Below, piece after piece: positions 43,954 through 52,690 of a stretch of DNA of 64,000 bases. The translations under genes were made by a program, and so were the position numbers. The DNA comes from JAVBNA01 sp031551875. GTDB lineage: Bacteria > Bacillota > Clostridia > Oscillospirales > Acutalibacteraceae. The notes beneath the pieces are model-generated. The model worked only from the letters and a program-made list of their open reading frames with translations. It did not search any database and had not been told where the DNA came from. Position 1 is the first letter of the stretch. The number at the start of each line of letters is the position of its first letter. The stretch spans positions 1 to 64,000 of the forward strand of contig JAVBNA010000005.1 of the NCBI GenBank assembly GCA_031551875.1, given 5' to 3'.

Positions 43954-44049
43954 GGTAAAACCTCCCCCGTTCGGTTGTAAACAGTATGGGATGAATCATT
44001 CCATACTATTCACCAGCGTGACGCTGGACCCAAACCACGGGGGAGGTTT
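43954..44049 (-). promoter_or_regulatory. Structured leader sequestering the transglutaminase-like RBS
   Basis: On the mRNA a perfect 13-bp stem pairs AAACCTCCCCCGT at the leader's 5' end (44049-44037) with ACGGGGGAGGTTT (43970-43958), which contains the GGGGGAGG ribosome binding site. Inside lie two hairpins: CCAGCGTCACGCTGG (44027-44013) and AGTATGG/CCATACT (44007-43983). This is the layout of a translational switch; it matches no riboswitch class I know. Confidence 0.6.
44013..44028. repeat. 16-bp palindromic repeat, copy 1
   Basis: Reverse complement of TCCAGCGTCACGCTGG; the identical sequence recurs at 54661-54676. Confidence 0.6.
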
Positions 44050-44124
44050 CATAAATCATTTATTTTTGCACGCGAAGGAAAGTTTCAATCAAGCAGAGAA
44101 TGAAACGCGAGTTGGACACAGGGC

Positions 44125-45762
44125 TCAGCCCTGCTCGCGGATTTCAACGCGGCGGATCTTGCCGCTGATGGTTTTAGGCAGCTCAGCGACAAACTCAATG
44201 ACGCGGGGATATTTGTAGGGTGCGGTCTGCTTTTTCACGTGAGCCTGCAATTCGTCTTTGAGCGCGTCGCTCGCGGTATAGCCCTTGGCGAGCACAATGG
44301 TCGCCTTGACCACCTGCCCGCGCACGGGATCGGGCACTCCAGTCACCGCGCATTCGAGCACCGACGGATGCTCAATGAGCACACTTTCGATCTCAAACGG
44401 GCCGATGCGGTAGCCCGACGACTTGATGATGTCATCGGTGCGTCCGACATACCAGAAATAGCCGTCCTCGTCCTTCCAGGCGGTGTCTCCGGTGTGATAG
44501 ATACCATCGTACCAGACCTTTTCCACGAGGTCGGGATTCTTGTGATAGCCGCAGAACATGCCGACCGTCTCGCCGAACTCACTGCGCACGACGATCTCTC
44601 CCACCGTGCCGGGCGTCACGCTGTTGCCCTCCTCGTCCACAACGTCGCAGTTGTAGGCGGGCGACGGCTTGCCCATGGAGCCGGGCTTGGGTGTGGTGCC
44701 CACCTGGTTGAATACGGTCAGGGTGGTTTCGGTCTGGCCGAAGCCCTCCATCAGCTTGATACCGGTCGCCGCGAGGAACTGGTTGTATACCTCGGGGTTG
44801 AGCGCCTCGCCCGCGATGCAGGCGTATTCGAGGGAGGACAGGTCGTACTGGGACAAATCCTCCTTGATGAAAAAGCGGAAGATGGTGGGCGGCGCGCAGA
44901 AGGTGGTGATGTTGTACTTCTTGAACAGCGTCAGCAACTCGGCGGGGGTAAACCTCTCGTAATCATAGGTGAAGATGCCCGCCTCCATGAACCACTGGCC
45001 GTACAGCTTTCCCCACATCGACTTCATCCATCCGGTGTCGGACAGGGTGAGGTGCAGACCGTCGGGGTTGACGTTGTGCCAGTATTTTGCGGTGACAATG
45101 TGCGCGATCGGGTAGGCATGGTCGTGCACAACCATCTTGGGCATACCGGTGGTGCCCGACGTAAAGTAGAGCAGCATCGGATCCTTCGCGGCGGTTTCCG
45201 CGCGCTCAAACGTGTCGGACGCGGCTTCCAGCTCGGCGTCAAAGTCCAGCCAGCCGTCCCGCTGTCCGCGCACGGTGAAGCGTGTTTTGACGGTGGGCGA
45301 CTCGGGCAGCGCCTCCTCCACGTGGGCGGCGACCTCGCCCATGGTCGTGCACACGACCGACTTGACGTCGGCGGCGCCGAAGCGGAACACCAGATCCTTT
45401 TTGGTCAGCAGGTCTGTGGCAGGGATGCCGATAGCGCCCAGCTTGTGAAGCCCCAGCACTGCAAACCAGAACTGGTAGTGGCGGCGCATGATCAGCACGA
45501 CCGTGTCGCCCTTTTTGACGCCGTGCTTTAAAAAGACGTTGGCCGCTTTATTGGAATATTTCATAAAGTCGGCAAAGGAAAAGGTGCGCTCCTCCCCCTG
45601 GTCGTTGCACCAAAGCATGGCACGGCGATCAGGCTCGGCCTGCGCGATCACGTCCATGACGTCATAGGCAAAGTTAAAATTCTCCGGGCAAACCGGCTCA
45701 AATTTTTCCAGAAGCCCCTCATGGAAAGTTTCCCGGCAGTATTTGTTATGGATGTTCAGCAT
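44125..45762 (-). CDS. AMP-forming acyl-CoA ligase (acetyl-CoA synthetase/medium-chain type)
   Basis: A 545-residue adenylate-forming enzyme. The P-loop LYFTSGTTGMPKMVVHD is near residue 165, GFGQTETTL near 340, YHTGDTAWKDEDGYFWYVGR near 415, and the catalytic Lys near 535 in PKTISGKIRR. It activates a carboxylic acid to its CoA ester; size and motifs fit the medium/short-chain (ACSM/MbcS-like) branch. It follows the XRE-cupin regulator by 1 bp, both behind a T-box leader. Substrate is inferred. Confidence 0.9.
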   Translation of the reverse strand: MLNIHNKYCRETFHEGLLEKFEPVCPENFNFAYDVMDVIAQAEPDRRAMLWCNDQGEERTFSFADFMKYSNKAANVFLKHGVKKGDTVVLIMRRHYQFWFAVLGLHKLGAIGIPATDLLTKKDLVFRFGAADVKSVVCTTMGEVAAHVEEALPESPTVKTRFTVRGQRDGWLDFDAELEAASDTFERAETAAKDPMLLYFTSGTTGMPKMVVHDHAYPIAHIVTAKYWHNVNPDGLHLTLSDTGWMKSMWGKLYGQWFMEAGIFTYDYERFTPAELLTLFKKYNITTFCAPPTIFRFFIKEDLSQYDLSSLEYACIAGEALNPEVYNQFLAATGIKLMEGFGQTETTLTVFNQVGTTPKPGSMGKPSPAYNCDVVDEEGNSVTPGTVGEIVVRSEFGETVGMFCGYHKNPDLVEKVWYDGIYHTGDTAWKDEDGYFWYVGRTDDIIKSSGYRIGPFEIESVLIEHPSVLECAVTGVPDPVRGQVVKATIVLAKGYTASDALKDELQAHVKKQTAPYKYPRVIEFVAELPKTISGKIRRVEIREQG

Positions 45763-45763
45763 A

Positions 45764-46345
45764 TTATTTCCCCTCCTCTTCCGGTTTCAGGATGATGGCC
45801 AAAAACTCACAGTCGCTTCCGCCCGTGGCGATCATGCCGTGACCCCGGCCCGAATCGTAGTAGATCGCATCGCCCGCACTGAGGATCTCTGTGTGATTTT
45901 CAAGCTGTACCTTGAGCTGGCCTTTGATGATGTAGTCAAACTCCTGCCCGGCGTGGTGAGAAAGATGGATGGGCTCATTTTGCTCCTCCGCACGATAGGG
46001 CGCGGTGACCACAAAGGGCTCGGCAAGCTTGTTTTTAAAGCGGTAGCCGACGTGACGGTACTTAAAGCCCTCCCGGCGCTTGAGATCCAGGCCTTCGGCC
46101 TTGCGGACGACCGAATAGAAAGAGAGCAACGGGTTTTCCCCGGTCAGCAGCTCGACCATGTCCACCCCGAATTTCTTGGAGCAGGCATACAGGAAGGTAA
46201 AGGTGAAATCGCGCTCCCCCCGTTCCGCCTGTTCGTATTCCTCGAGAGTGACCCCGGTCGCCTCGGCCATCTCCGCGGCCGAATAGTCGAGAATTTCGCG
46301 CAGCCCCTTGATGCGCTCGGCGATTTCAATGATGCGAGTTTCCAT
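45764..46345 (-). CDS. XRE-family regulator with C-terminal cupin domain
   Basis: A 193-residue regulator. A helix-turn-helix (residues 3-65; AERIKGLREILDYSAAEMAE) is joined to a cupin barrel (about 105-180; HHAGQEFDYIIKGQLKVQLEN, then GDAIYYDSGRGHGMIATGG) that usually senses a small ligand. ATG 46345 follows GGAGG; the longer open frame upstream lies within the T-box terminator. Upstream of an acyl-CoA ligase it probably regulates that operon together with the T-box. Confidence 0.9.
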   Translation of the reverse strand: METRIIEIAERIKGLREILDYSAAEMAEATGVTLEEYEQAERGERDFTFTFLYACSKKFGVDMVELLTGENPLLSFYSVVRKAEGLDLKRREGFKYRHVGYRFKNKLAEPFVVTAPYRAEEQNEPIHLSHHAGQEFDYIIKGQLKVQLENHTEILSAGDAIYYDSGRGHGMIATGGSDCEFLAIILKPEEEGK

Positions 46346-46378
46346 GTGCAATTCCTCCGTTTCATTATCACAGGCATA

Positions 46379-46651
46379 CAAAAAAAGCCCGTCCCCAATG
46401 GGACGAGCTTTATAGCCCGTTATACCACCCATATCCGCCCGAAAAAGGCGTCCTCCTCAGGGTTCAATCAAACCCCTGACCTTAACGCGGTCTTACGTAC
46501 GTCTCTACTAATCCACGGCGGGACGTTCGGACATCTGCTCCGGAGTGATAAGCGTGTGTGGTTTCCCTGCCGGCTCGCACCAACCGCCGGCTCTCTGAGA
46601 GGGAGTTTTCCAAACCGCCGTCTCCATCAAAGCTTTCTGAGATCAAGTTGT
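46379..46651 (-). promoter_or_regulatory. T-box riboswitch controlling the XRE-cupin / acyl-CoA ligase operon
   Basis: The 270-nt leader has all T-box parts in order. Stem I carries the AGAGA bulge and distal loop (GCCGGC-GGTTGGTGCGA-GCCGGC, 46591-46569). Next come ATC-A-CTCC near 46549, GACCGCGTTAAGGTC near 46485, the T-box GGGTGGTATAACGGG near 46425, and a terminator (GCTCGTCCC / GGGACGGGC, then seven T, 46410-46379). The base after TGG is T, so tRNA with an A discriminator. I read the specifier codon as ATC (Ile); Leu (CTT or TTA) is the alternative. Confidence 0.85.
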
Positions 46652-46657
46652 GCCCCA

Positions 46658-46686
46658 ATTATAGACGATCCCTTTGCTTTTGTCAA
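46658..46686 (-). promoter_or_regulatory. Sigma-A type promoter of the T-box operon
   Basis: On the minus strand a consensus TTGACA, 17-bp spacer and TATAAT, with the T-box leader directly downstream. Confidence 0.9.
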
Positions 46687-46726
46687 CACCCATGTAAAAA
46701 TATTTTTTTTGTGACAGGAAAAGCCA

Positions 46727-46755
46727 TTGCACCGGTCTTTTGTCTATGCTACAAT
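46727..46755 (+). promoter_or_regulatory. Promoter of the S8 protease gene
   Basis: TTGCAC, a 17-bp spacer and TACAAT, 58 bp before the ATG. Confidence 0.75.
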
Positions 46756-46813
46756 GGTTTTATACGCAAAAGAATCACAAAAAAAACAATAGATAAGGAA
46801 AAGAGGCCTACGC

Positions 46814-48796
46814 ATGAAAAGATTATCTGCACTTCTCCTCAGCATGCTGCTTATTCTGGGGACATTCGGCAGTGTGGCGGTGTCCGCCGCGGAGATCGTT
46901 CCCGGAATTCCGACCTATACATATACGACCCTCGGCGACGAAAACATAGAGAACCAGGTGGTTGTCCTGTACGACGAGGATCATAAAGACCGAAGCGGCG
47001 TTTCCCTCCTTTCGGAGGGGGTTGAGGGTGTCCGGAAAACCTCCGAAACGGTGGACGTCGTCGAGTTTTCCGGTTTGGACAACGCGGAGCTGGAGGCGGC
47101 CATGGACGAGCTGCGCGCCCAGGACGGCGTACTCAGCGTAGGACGCAACTTTATGATGCAGTATTACGGAGCGCCCGACGATGCGAACTATAACCTGCAA
47201 TGGTATTACTCGAGAATCGGCGCGGAAGATCTCTGGGACGTCGCCCCCGGCAGTAAGACCGTGACCGTTGCGGTCATCGACTCGGGGCTGGACACCGCCC
47301 ACGAGGACATTAAAGGCCGCTATCTCACCGGCTATGATTACATCCGGAGAAACACTTCCATGACCGACACCTTCGGGCATGGCACTGCGGTGAGCAGCGT
47401 CATCGCTGCGACGGTCAACAACGGCGTCGGCATGGCCGGTGTGGCCGGCCTGCGCAACATTAAGATAGTCCCCTACCGCGCGGGTGCGACCAAAGGCATC
47501 ACCATAGATTATGCCGTCGCAGCCATCGAAAAGGCGATTACTGCAAAGGCCGACATCATCAATATGAGCTTTGGTTTTTATCTGCATTATGAAAATGGCA
47601 CTTTGGTCAAAACACTCATGAACACTGACAAAGTCCCGATGTATACCGTGCTCAAAAAGGCTGCTTCCAAGGGAATTGTATTGGTTGCCGCATCCGGCAA
47701 TGAAAACGGTGCAAAGGATGATTATGGGAATGCGCTGAGCGGCGTGTACTCGTACCCCTCCTCCTATGACAACGTCATTTCGGTCGGCGCCACGACCATG
47801 GAGAAAAAAATCGCCTCCTTCTCCCAGTACAACAATCGCGTAGACCTGTCCGCGCCGGGCCAATCCATCACGGTTGCTCTGCCGGGGAATCAATATGAAA
47901 TCTGGCACGGCACCTCCTTTGCTGCCCCGATCGTTGCAGCCTCCGCCGCCGTGCTGAAAACCTATCACCCGGCCATCACCTCGAAAGAGATTGAAGCGCT
48001 TCTCAAGGGCACCGCCACCGACCTCGGCGCCAAAGGACGGGACAACTATCACGGCAATGGGGAGGTCAACCTCAAAAAAGCAGTGGAGAATATGTACCCC
48101 ACTTCGGTCAAGATGTCCGCTGCCACCGTAAGCGTGCCGATGGGCACCTCGGAAGCCGCGCCTCTGGTTCCGACGCCGAGCTATGCGGTGACCTCAGGCT
48201 CGACCTGGAGCTCCTCCGATACGAAAATTGCCACAGTCAGCAGTGCCGGCGTAATTAAGGGCATCGCTCCCGGCACATGCACGATCAGCGTCAAAACGCT
48301 CAAGGGTCTGACCGCCCAAGTCGACGTCAAGGTCTTTGAGTCGGTTTCCCTGCGCGTAGGCTACAGCAAAAACATCGTCAACGGTGTCAAGGGCACGATT
48401 GCCGACGGCGTCAAGCCACAGATCGTCAAAACCCGCACCATGGTGCCCATCCGCTTTGTCACCGCCTCACTGGGCTGTAAAGTGACCTGGGTTGCCAACG
48501 ACAAGCCCATCACCGTCAAGTATGGGGATACGCTGGTCACCTGCAAGGTCGGCTCCAAGACCATGACGGTCAAGTACAAGGACGGCACAACGAAAAACGT
48601 CGCACTTGACTCCCCGCCGGTTCTTCTCGGCTCTCCCAAGCGCGTGTATGTGCCGCTGCGCGCCATCGGGCAGTCGCTCGGGTTCGGCGTCTACTACGAC
48701 AATGCCACAAGGATCATTCTGGTGTCCAAACCCGCCCAGCCCAACGCGCTCATGATTGAAAAGCTGCTTCCCGCGGCAAAAAGCTACATCAAATAA
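46814..48796 (+). CDS. Secreted subtilisin-like serine protease (S8) with Ig-like and copper-amine-oxidase-like domains
   Basis: A 660-residue exported protease: signal peptide (1-26), an I9-type propeptide (about 45-118), the S8 catalytic domain (about 145-430) with Asp156 (VAVIDSGLDT), His189 (FGHGTAV), oxyanion Asn295 and Ser368 (GTSFAAP), then a Big_2 bacterial Ig-like domain (about 434-505; SSDTKIATVSSAGVIKGIAP) and a C-terminal copper-amine-oxidase-N-like domain (about 515-645; TRTMVPIRFVTASLGCKVTW). The last two probably bind the cell wall. All catalytic residues are intact. Confidence 0.93.
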   Translation: MKRLSALLLSMLLILGTFGSVAVSAAEIVPGIPTYTYTTLGDENIENQVVVLYDEDHKDRSGVSLLSEGVEGVRKTSETVDVVEFSGLDNAELEAAMDELRAQDGVLSVGRNFMMQYYGAPDDANYNLQWYYSRIGAEDLWDVAPGSKTVTVAVIDSGLDTAHEDIKGRYLTGYDYIRRNTSMTDTFGHGTAVSSVIAATVNNGVGMAGVAGLRNIKIVPYRAGATKGITIDYAVAAIEKAITAKADIINMSFGFYLHYENGTLVKTLMNTDKVPMYTVLKKAASKGIVLVAASGNENGAKDDYGNALSGVYSYPSSYDNVISVGATTMEKKIASFSQYNNRVDLSAPGQSITVALPGNQYEIWHGTSFAAPIVAASAAVLKTYHPAITSKEIEALLKGTATDLGAKGRDNYHGNGEVNLKKAVENMYPTSVKMSAATVSVPMGTSEAAPLVPTPSYAVTSGSTWSSSDTKIATVSSAGVIKGIAPGTCTISVKTLKGLTAQVDVKVFESVSLRVGYSKNIVNGVKGTIADGVKPQIVKTRTMVPIRFVTASLGCKVTWVANDKPITVKYGDTLVTCKVGSKTMTVKYKDGTTKNVALDSPPVLLGSPKRVYVPLRAIGQSLGFGVYYDNATRIILVSKPAQPNALMIEKLLPAAKSYIK

Positions 48797-48804
48797 AATC
48801 GTCT

Positions 48805-48847
48805 CAAAAACCCCGCTCCATTCTGGACAGAATGGAGCGGGGTTTTC
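48805..48847. terminator. Terminator between the S8 protease gene and prfB
   Basis: An 18-bp stem (aaaaccccgctccattct / cagaatggagcggggtttt) with a GGA loop; symmetric enough to serve both converging genes. Confidence 0.9.
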
Positions 48848-48854
48848 TATCGCT

Positions 48855-49991
48855 TTAGTCGATGTCCACCGTACCCTCCTGAAGGGTGCCCAGACTTTGC
48901 GCCTTGAGATAGGCGTTGATGAACCCGTCCAGGTCGCCGTCCATCACAGCGCCGATGTTACCCATTTCAAAGCCGGTTCGGTGATCCTTGGCGAGCGTAT
49001 AGGGCATGAATACGTAGGAGCGGATCTGGGAGCCCCAGCCGATCTCCTTCTGCTCGCCCTTGATGTCCTCAATGCGGTCGAGATGGGCGCGCTCCTTGAT
49101 CTCCACCAGCTTGGACTTGAGCATTTTTATCGCTACCTCGCGGTTCTGGTGCTGGCTGCGCTCATTCTGACAGGCGACAATGACACCGGTGGGAATGTGC
49201 GTAATGCGAATCGCCGACTCAGTCTTATTGACATGCTGTCCGCCCGCGCCGCCCGCCCGGTAGGTGTCCACCTTGAGATCCTCGGGGCGGATGTCGATTT
49301 TGACATCGTCGTCGATCTCGGGCATGACCTCCAGCGAGGCAAACGATGTGTGCCGCCGACCCGACGAATCAAAGGGAGAAATGCGCACCAGCCGGTGTAC
49401 GCCCGCTTCGCTTTTGAGGTATCCATAGGCGTTTTGCCCCTCAATCAGGAGGGAGGCGCTCTTGAGCCCCGCCTCGTCTCCGTCGAGGTAGTCGAGCAGC
49501 TTGACCTTGTATCCGTGCCGCTCCGCCCAGTGGTTGTACATGCGATAGAGCATCTCGGCCCAGTCCTGCGCCTCGGTGCCGCCCGCGCCCGCATGAAAGG
49601 TTAAAATTGCGTTTTTGGCGTCGTATTCGCCGATCAGCAGCGTGGAAAGCATCTGTTCCTCCAGCCGTCCGATCACGTCGTTCACGGCAATCTGCGCCTC
49701 GGGCAGCATGCTGAGTTCCTCTTCCTCGTCGCCCATCTCGATCAGCGTCAGCGCGTCCTCCCAGTCGGCGCACAGCGATTCGTACTGCGCCACCCGGTTT
49801 TTGAGCATGCTCGCGCGCTGGAGCACCTTTTGGGACGCCGCCATATCGTTCCAGAAATTCGGGTCGGCGGCGGTCTGGTCCAGACGCGCAATCTCCTCCT
49901 TCATCTGCCCAAACCCCAACGCGGCGCTGAGCTCTTTCAGATCCTTTTCGCGCGACGTCAAGGCGAGACGAAGCTCTTCAAACTGTATCAA
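48855..49991 (-). CDS. prfB: Peptide chain release factor 2, without programmed frameshift
   Basis: A 378-residue class I release factor for UGA and UAA stop codons. RAGGAGGQHVNKTES near residue 250 holds the GGQ that triggers peptide release; the SPF recognition motif is in RISPFDSSG near 215. In many bacteria RF2 needs a +1 frameshift at an early UGA; here the whole protein, including the N-terminal helical part, is in a single frame and no CTTTGAC slip site is seen. The start is TTG 49991 behind AAGGA. Confidence 0.95.
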   Translation of the reverse strand: MIQFEELRLALTSREKDLKELSAALGFGQMKEEIARLDQTAADPNFWNDMAASQKVLQRASMLKNRVAQYESLCADWEDALTLIEMGDEEEELSMLPEAQIAVNDVIGRLEEQMLSTLLIGEYDAKNAILTFHAGAGGTEAQDWAEMLYRMYNHWAERHGYKVKLLDYLDGDEAGLKSASLLIEGQNAYGYLKSEAGVHRLVRISPFDSSGRRHTSFASLEVMPEIDDDVKIDIRPEDLKVDTYRAGGAGGQHVNKTESAIRITHIPTGVIVACQNERSQHQNREVAIKMLKSKLVEIKERAHLDRIEDIKGEQKEIGWGSQIRSYVFMPYTLAKDHRTGFEMGNIGAVMDGDLDGFINAYLKAQSLGTLQEGTVDID

Positions 49992-50012
49992 ACTGACATC
50001 ATCCTTCGTTTG

Positions 50013-51845
50013 TTATTTTTCCTCTCGGAACCACGTGTAAAGCCGCTCAGCCGCCGGACGATTCATGCCCTTGACCTCGAGCATTTCCTCCACTGTCGCA
50101 TTTTTCAGCGCGCCGATCGTTTTAAAATGCTTGAGCAGCGCCCTGACGCGCGTGTCCCCGATGCCCGGCACCTGAAGCAGACTTGAGCCCAGCATGCTTT
50201 TCTTGTGGGCAGTTTTCTGATAGCCAATGGCAAAGCGGTGCACCTCGTCCTGAATCTTCGTGATGAGCGTAAACACCTGGCGCTTAGACTGTATGGCGAT
50301 CTCGCCCCCGCCCTCCGCAATGGCACGGGTGCGGTGCTTGTCATCTTTGACCATGCCGAACACCGGAATCTCATACCCGCGCTGCGCGAGAAGCGGCCGG
50401 ACGGTGCCGACGTGCCCCTTGCCTCCGTCGAGCAGAATCAGATCGGGCAGCCGTCCAAATCCCTCTCCCTCCTGCTTATGTTTTTCATATTCAGTTAAGC
50501 GCCGCGTGATGACCTCCCGCATGGCGCCATAGTCATCCGACGCGTCGGCCTCCTGAATTTTAAACCGCCGGTAGGCCGATTTGAGCGGCTTGCCTTCCTG
50601 AAAGACCACCATGCCGGCAACGTGGTTGCTGCCTGCAAAATGGGAGATGTCATAGGCCTCAATGTAGTCGGGCGGGGTCTGAAGTCCGAGCAGCCGCGCC
50701 AGTTCGTCCAGCGCCTCGATCTCCCGGCCGGTACGCCCCAGCGCCTGCGCCACCCGTTCGGCGGCATTCTTACGCACCATCTCCACAAGCCTGGCCTGAT
50801 CCCCGATCTGTGCGTGCACGATGCGCACCTTTTTGCCCGCCTTCTCGGAAAGCCACTGGGCGAGGAGCTCCTCGTCCTCCGCCTCGCCGTCGAGCGTGAT
50901 GCGGGGCGGTATGGGGGTTCGCATGGCATAATATTGCTCCAGAAAGCCCTTGCGGGCCAGTGCAGCGTCACCCACCTCGTCCATCAGGAAGCTTTCCCTG
51001 TCATACAGGCGGCGATGCGCAAAGCGGAACACCTCAAAGCAGGCGCTTCCGCCGCCCTGTGACAGCGCGATCACATCCTGCTCCTCAATTTTGGATTCGA
51101 CGATTTTCTGTTTCGCGCTGAACTTCTCAATAATCCTGATGCGGTCACGAATGCGGGCGGCCTTTTCAAACTCCAGATTTTCCGCCGCAGCCTCCATGCG
51201 CCTGTTCATTTCGGTCAGCGTGGAGGCGCTTCCGCCCTGTAAAAAGGCCAGCGCGTCCTTGACCGCCTCATCATAGTCCCTCTGGGAAATTTTCCCCACA
51301 CAGGGGGCGGCGCAGTAGCCCATAAAGTGATTGAGACATGCCCGGCCCTGCTTCTGGCCTTTTGTGAACGTTTTGTTGCAGGCGGGCAGCTTAAAGATCT
51401 TGCGTGCCTCGTCCACCGTATTCTTGACCGTCCACGAGCTTGTATACGGCCCCAGATAGCGCGCGCCGTCCTCTGCGGTTTTACGCGCCTCCTGAATGCG
51501 CGCCCAGGGCCCCGCCGTCACACGGATGTAGTTGTAGCCCTTGTCATCCTTTAAAAGGATGTTGTATTTGGGGGTGTACTGCTTGATGAGGCTGCATTCA
51601 AGCACCAGCGCCTCAAACTCGCTGTCAGTCACAATAAAATCAAAATCCTCGGCGAGGGACACCATGCGGCGCACCTTGTCGTCGTGGTTTTTGTCCGAGC
51701 CGAAGTACTGGCTGACACGGTTCTTGAGAAGCTTTGCCTTGCCGACGTAGATGATTTTCTGCGTTTTGTCCTTCATAAGGTACACGCCGGGCAAGAGGGG
51801 CAGCCGCATTGCTTTTTTGCGCAGCTGCGCTTTTTTATTGTCCAC
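50013..51845 (-). CDS. uvrC: UvrABC system protein C
   Basis: A 610-residue nucleotide-excision-repair nuclease that makes both incisions around a lesion. Domains: GIY-YIG nuclease (about 10-100; PGVYLMKDKTQKIIYVGKAK), a Cys-rich segment (about 150-180), UVR motif (about 205-240), the RNase-H-like C-terminal nuclease (about 385-540; YDISHFAGSNHVAGMV, LDGGKGHV) and tandem helix-hairpin-helix motifs at the end. The start is GTG 51845 behind GGGGGAGGAG. It lies just upstream of prfB on the same strand. Confidence 0.95.
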   Translation of the reverse strand: MDNKKAQLRKKAMRLPLLPGVYLMKDKTQKIIYVGKAKLLKNRVSQYFGSDKNHDDKVRRMVSLAEDFDFIVTDSEFEALVLECSLIKQYTPKYNILLKDDKGYNYIRVTAGPWARIQEARKTAEDGARYLGPYTSSWTVKNTVDEARKIFKLPACNKTFTKGQKQGRACLNHFMGYCAAPCVGKISQRDYDEAVKDALAFLQGGSASTLTEMNRRMEAAAENLEFEKAARIRDRIRIIEKFSAKQKIVESKIEEQDVIALSQGGGSACFEVFRFAHRRLYDRESFLMDEVGDAALARKGFLEQYYAMRTPIPPRITLDGEAEDEELLAQWLSEKAGKKVRIVHAQIGDQARLVEMVRKNAAERVAQALGRTGREIEALDELARLLGLQTPPDYIEAYDISHFAGSNHVAGMVVFQEGKPLKSAYRRFKIQEADASDDYGAMREVITRRLTEYEKHKQEGEGFGRLPDLILLDGGKGHVGTVRPLLAQRGYEIPVFGMVKDDKHRTRAIAEGGGEIAIQSKRQVFTLITKIQDEVHRFAIGYQKTAHKKSMLGSSLLQVPGIGDTRVRALLKHFKTIGALKNATVEEMLEVKGMNRPAAERLYTWFREEK

Positions 51846-51880
51846 GATTCAGGATCTCCTCCCCCACGCCTGCATGAAGC

Positions 51881-51912
51881 AAAAAGGGCGCACTGCTCCA
51901 AGGCAGTACGCC
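51881..51912 (-). terminator. Terminator after the HPr gene
   Basis: GGCGTACTGC and GCAGTGCGCC pair on the minus strand around a short loop, followed by CTTTTTGC. Confidence 0.75.
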
Positions 51913-51931
51913 ATACGTAAAATTTTCAAAT

Positions 51932-52195
51932 TTACTCTGTGAAACCCGATTCAACCATTTTCACAAGGCTGTCCACAGCATCCTGCTCATCCGCGCCGTC
52001 TGCAATAATCCGGATATTCACACCGCCGACAATGCCCAGCGAAAGCACGCCGAGAAGGCTCTTCGCATTGACTCTTCTCTCATCCTTCTCGATCCAAATG
52101 GATGATTTGAATTCGTTGGCCTTTTGAATAAAGAATGTAGCCGGGCGCGCATGCAGTCCTACTTGGTTCTGAACAACGACTTCTTTTGAAAACAT
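51932..52195 (-). CDS. Phosphocarrier protein HPr
   Basis: An 87-residue HPr of the PTS. His15 lies in GLHARPA, the site phosphorylated by enzyme I. Ser46 lies in AKSLLGVLSLGI, the site of HPr kinase/phosphorylase used in Gram-positive carbon catabolite control. Both being present marks it as HPr rather than Crh (which lacks His15). It stands alone with its own promoter and terminator. Confidence 0.93.
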   Translation of the reverse strand: MFSKEVVVQNQVGLHARPATFFIQKANEFKSSIWIEKDERRVNAKSLLGVLSLGIVGGVNIRIIADGADEQDAVDSLVKMVESGFTE

Positions 52196-52286
52196 TATTA
52201 TCTCTCCCCTACATATATTGATCTGACTTGGTCTCTTTTTCGGCTCATATAGTTTCGGACAAGTTCACAGTTCACGATATCTTGTA

Positions 52287-52315
52287 TTATACCCAGTTTC
52301 GCAGGGGCAGTCAAT
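52287..52315 (-). promoter_or_regulatory. Promoter of the HPr gene
   Basis: On the minus strand TTGACT, a 17-bp spacer and a perfect TATAAT. Confidence 0.8.
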
Positions 52316-52690
52316 CAAAACGCAGTATTTCGGATACATGTCAAATTTCGCGCCAAGCGCGCGGCGTGTTATTTGTGCAACCTGCTAAAAATATATAAAA
52401 GTATTTTACAATTGCTCTTGTTGCAATGCATAAATATGATTAATTTCGCATAAAAATGCATTATTGAAATTGTTTATACGGCTTCTTTGTTACAGAATAT
52501 GCGGTTATTAAATTAAAGTGAATTTTTTTGTGTATTATTTTGAAAAACGACATAATTCGGCAAGGATTACAAAAAATATTTGTCGGATTGTCCACCTTTT
52601 TTCCAGCATCCTATAGACAGTTTTTTGTGTCTCATGTATAAAAACAATCCACATCCCTAAATTGAAACTTGCGAAAGCGAAATCAGACTA
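52316..52690. other. AT-rich intergenic region between HPr promoter and trmD
   Basis: About 375 bp with no gene I can support on either strand. It is AT-rich with a short GCGCCAAGCGC hairpin and T-rich runs. In many Firmicutes rplS follows trmD; it is not here. Confidence 0.6.

Noticed and set aside
46823..48052. 409-residue open frame on the minus strand
   Set aside because: Antisense to the S8 protease, whose catalytic triad is complete.
48855..49991. Frameshifted prfB
   Set aside because: The single frame covers the full RF2 from its N-terminal helical region.
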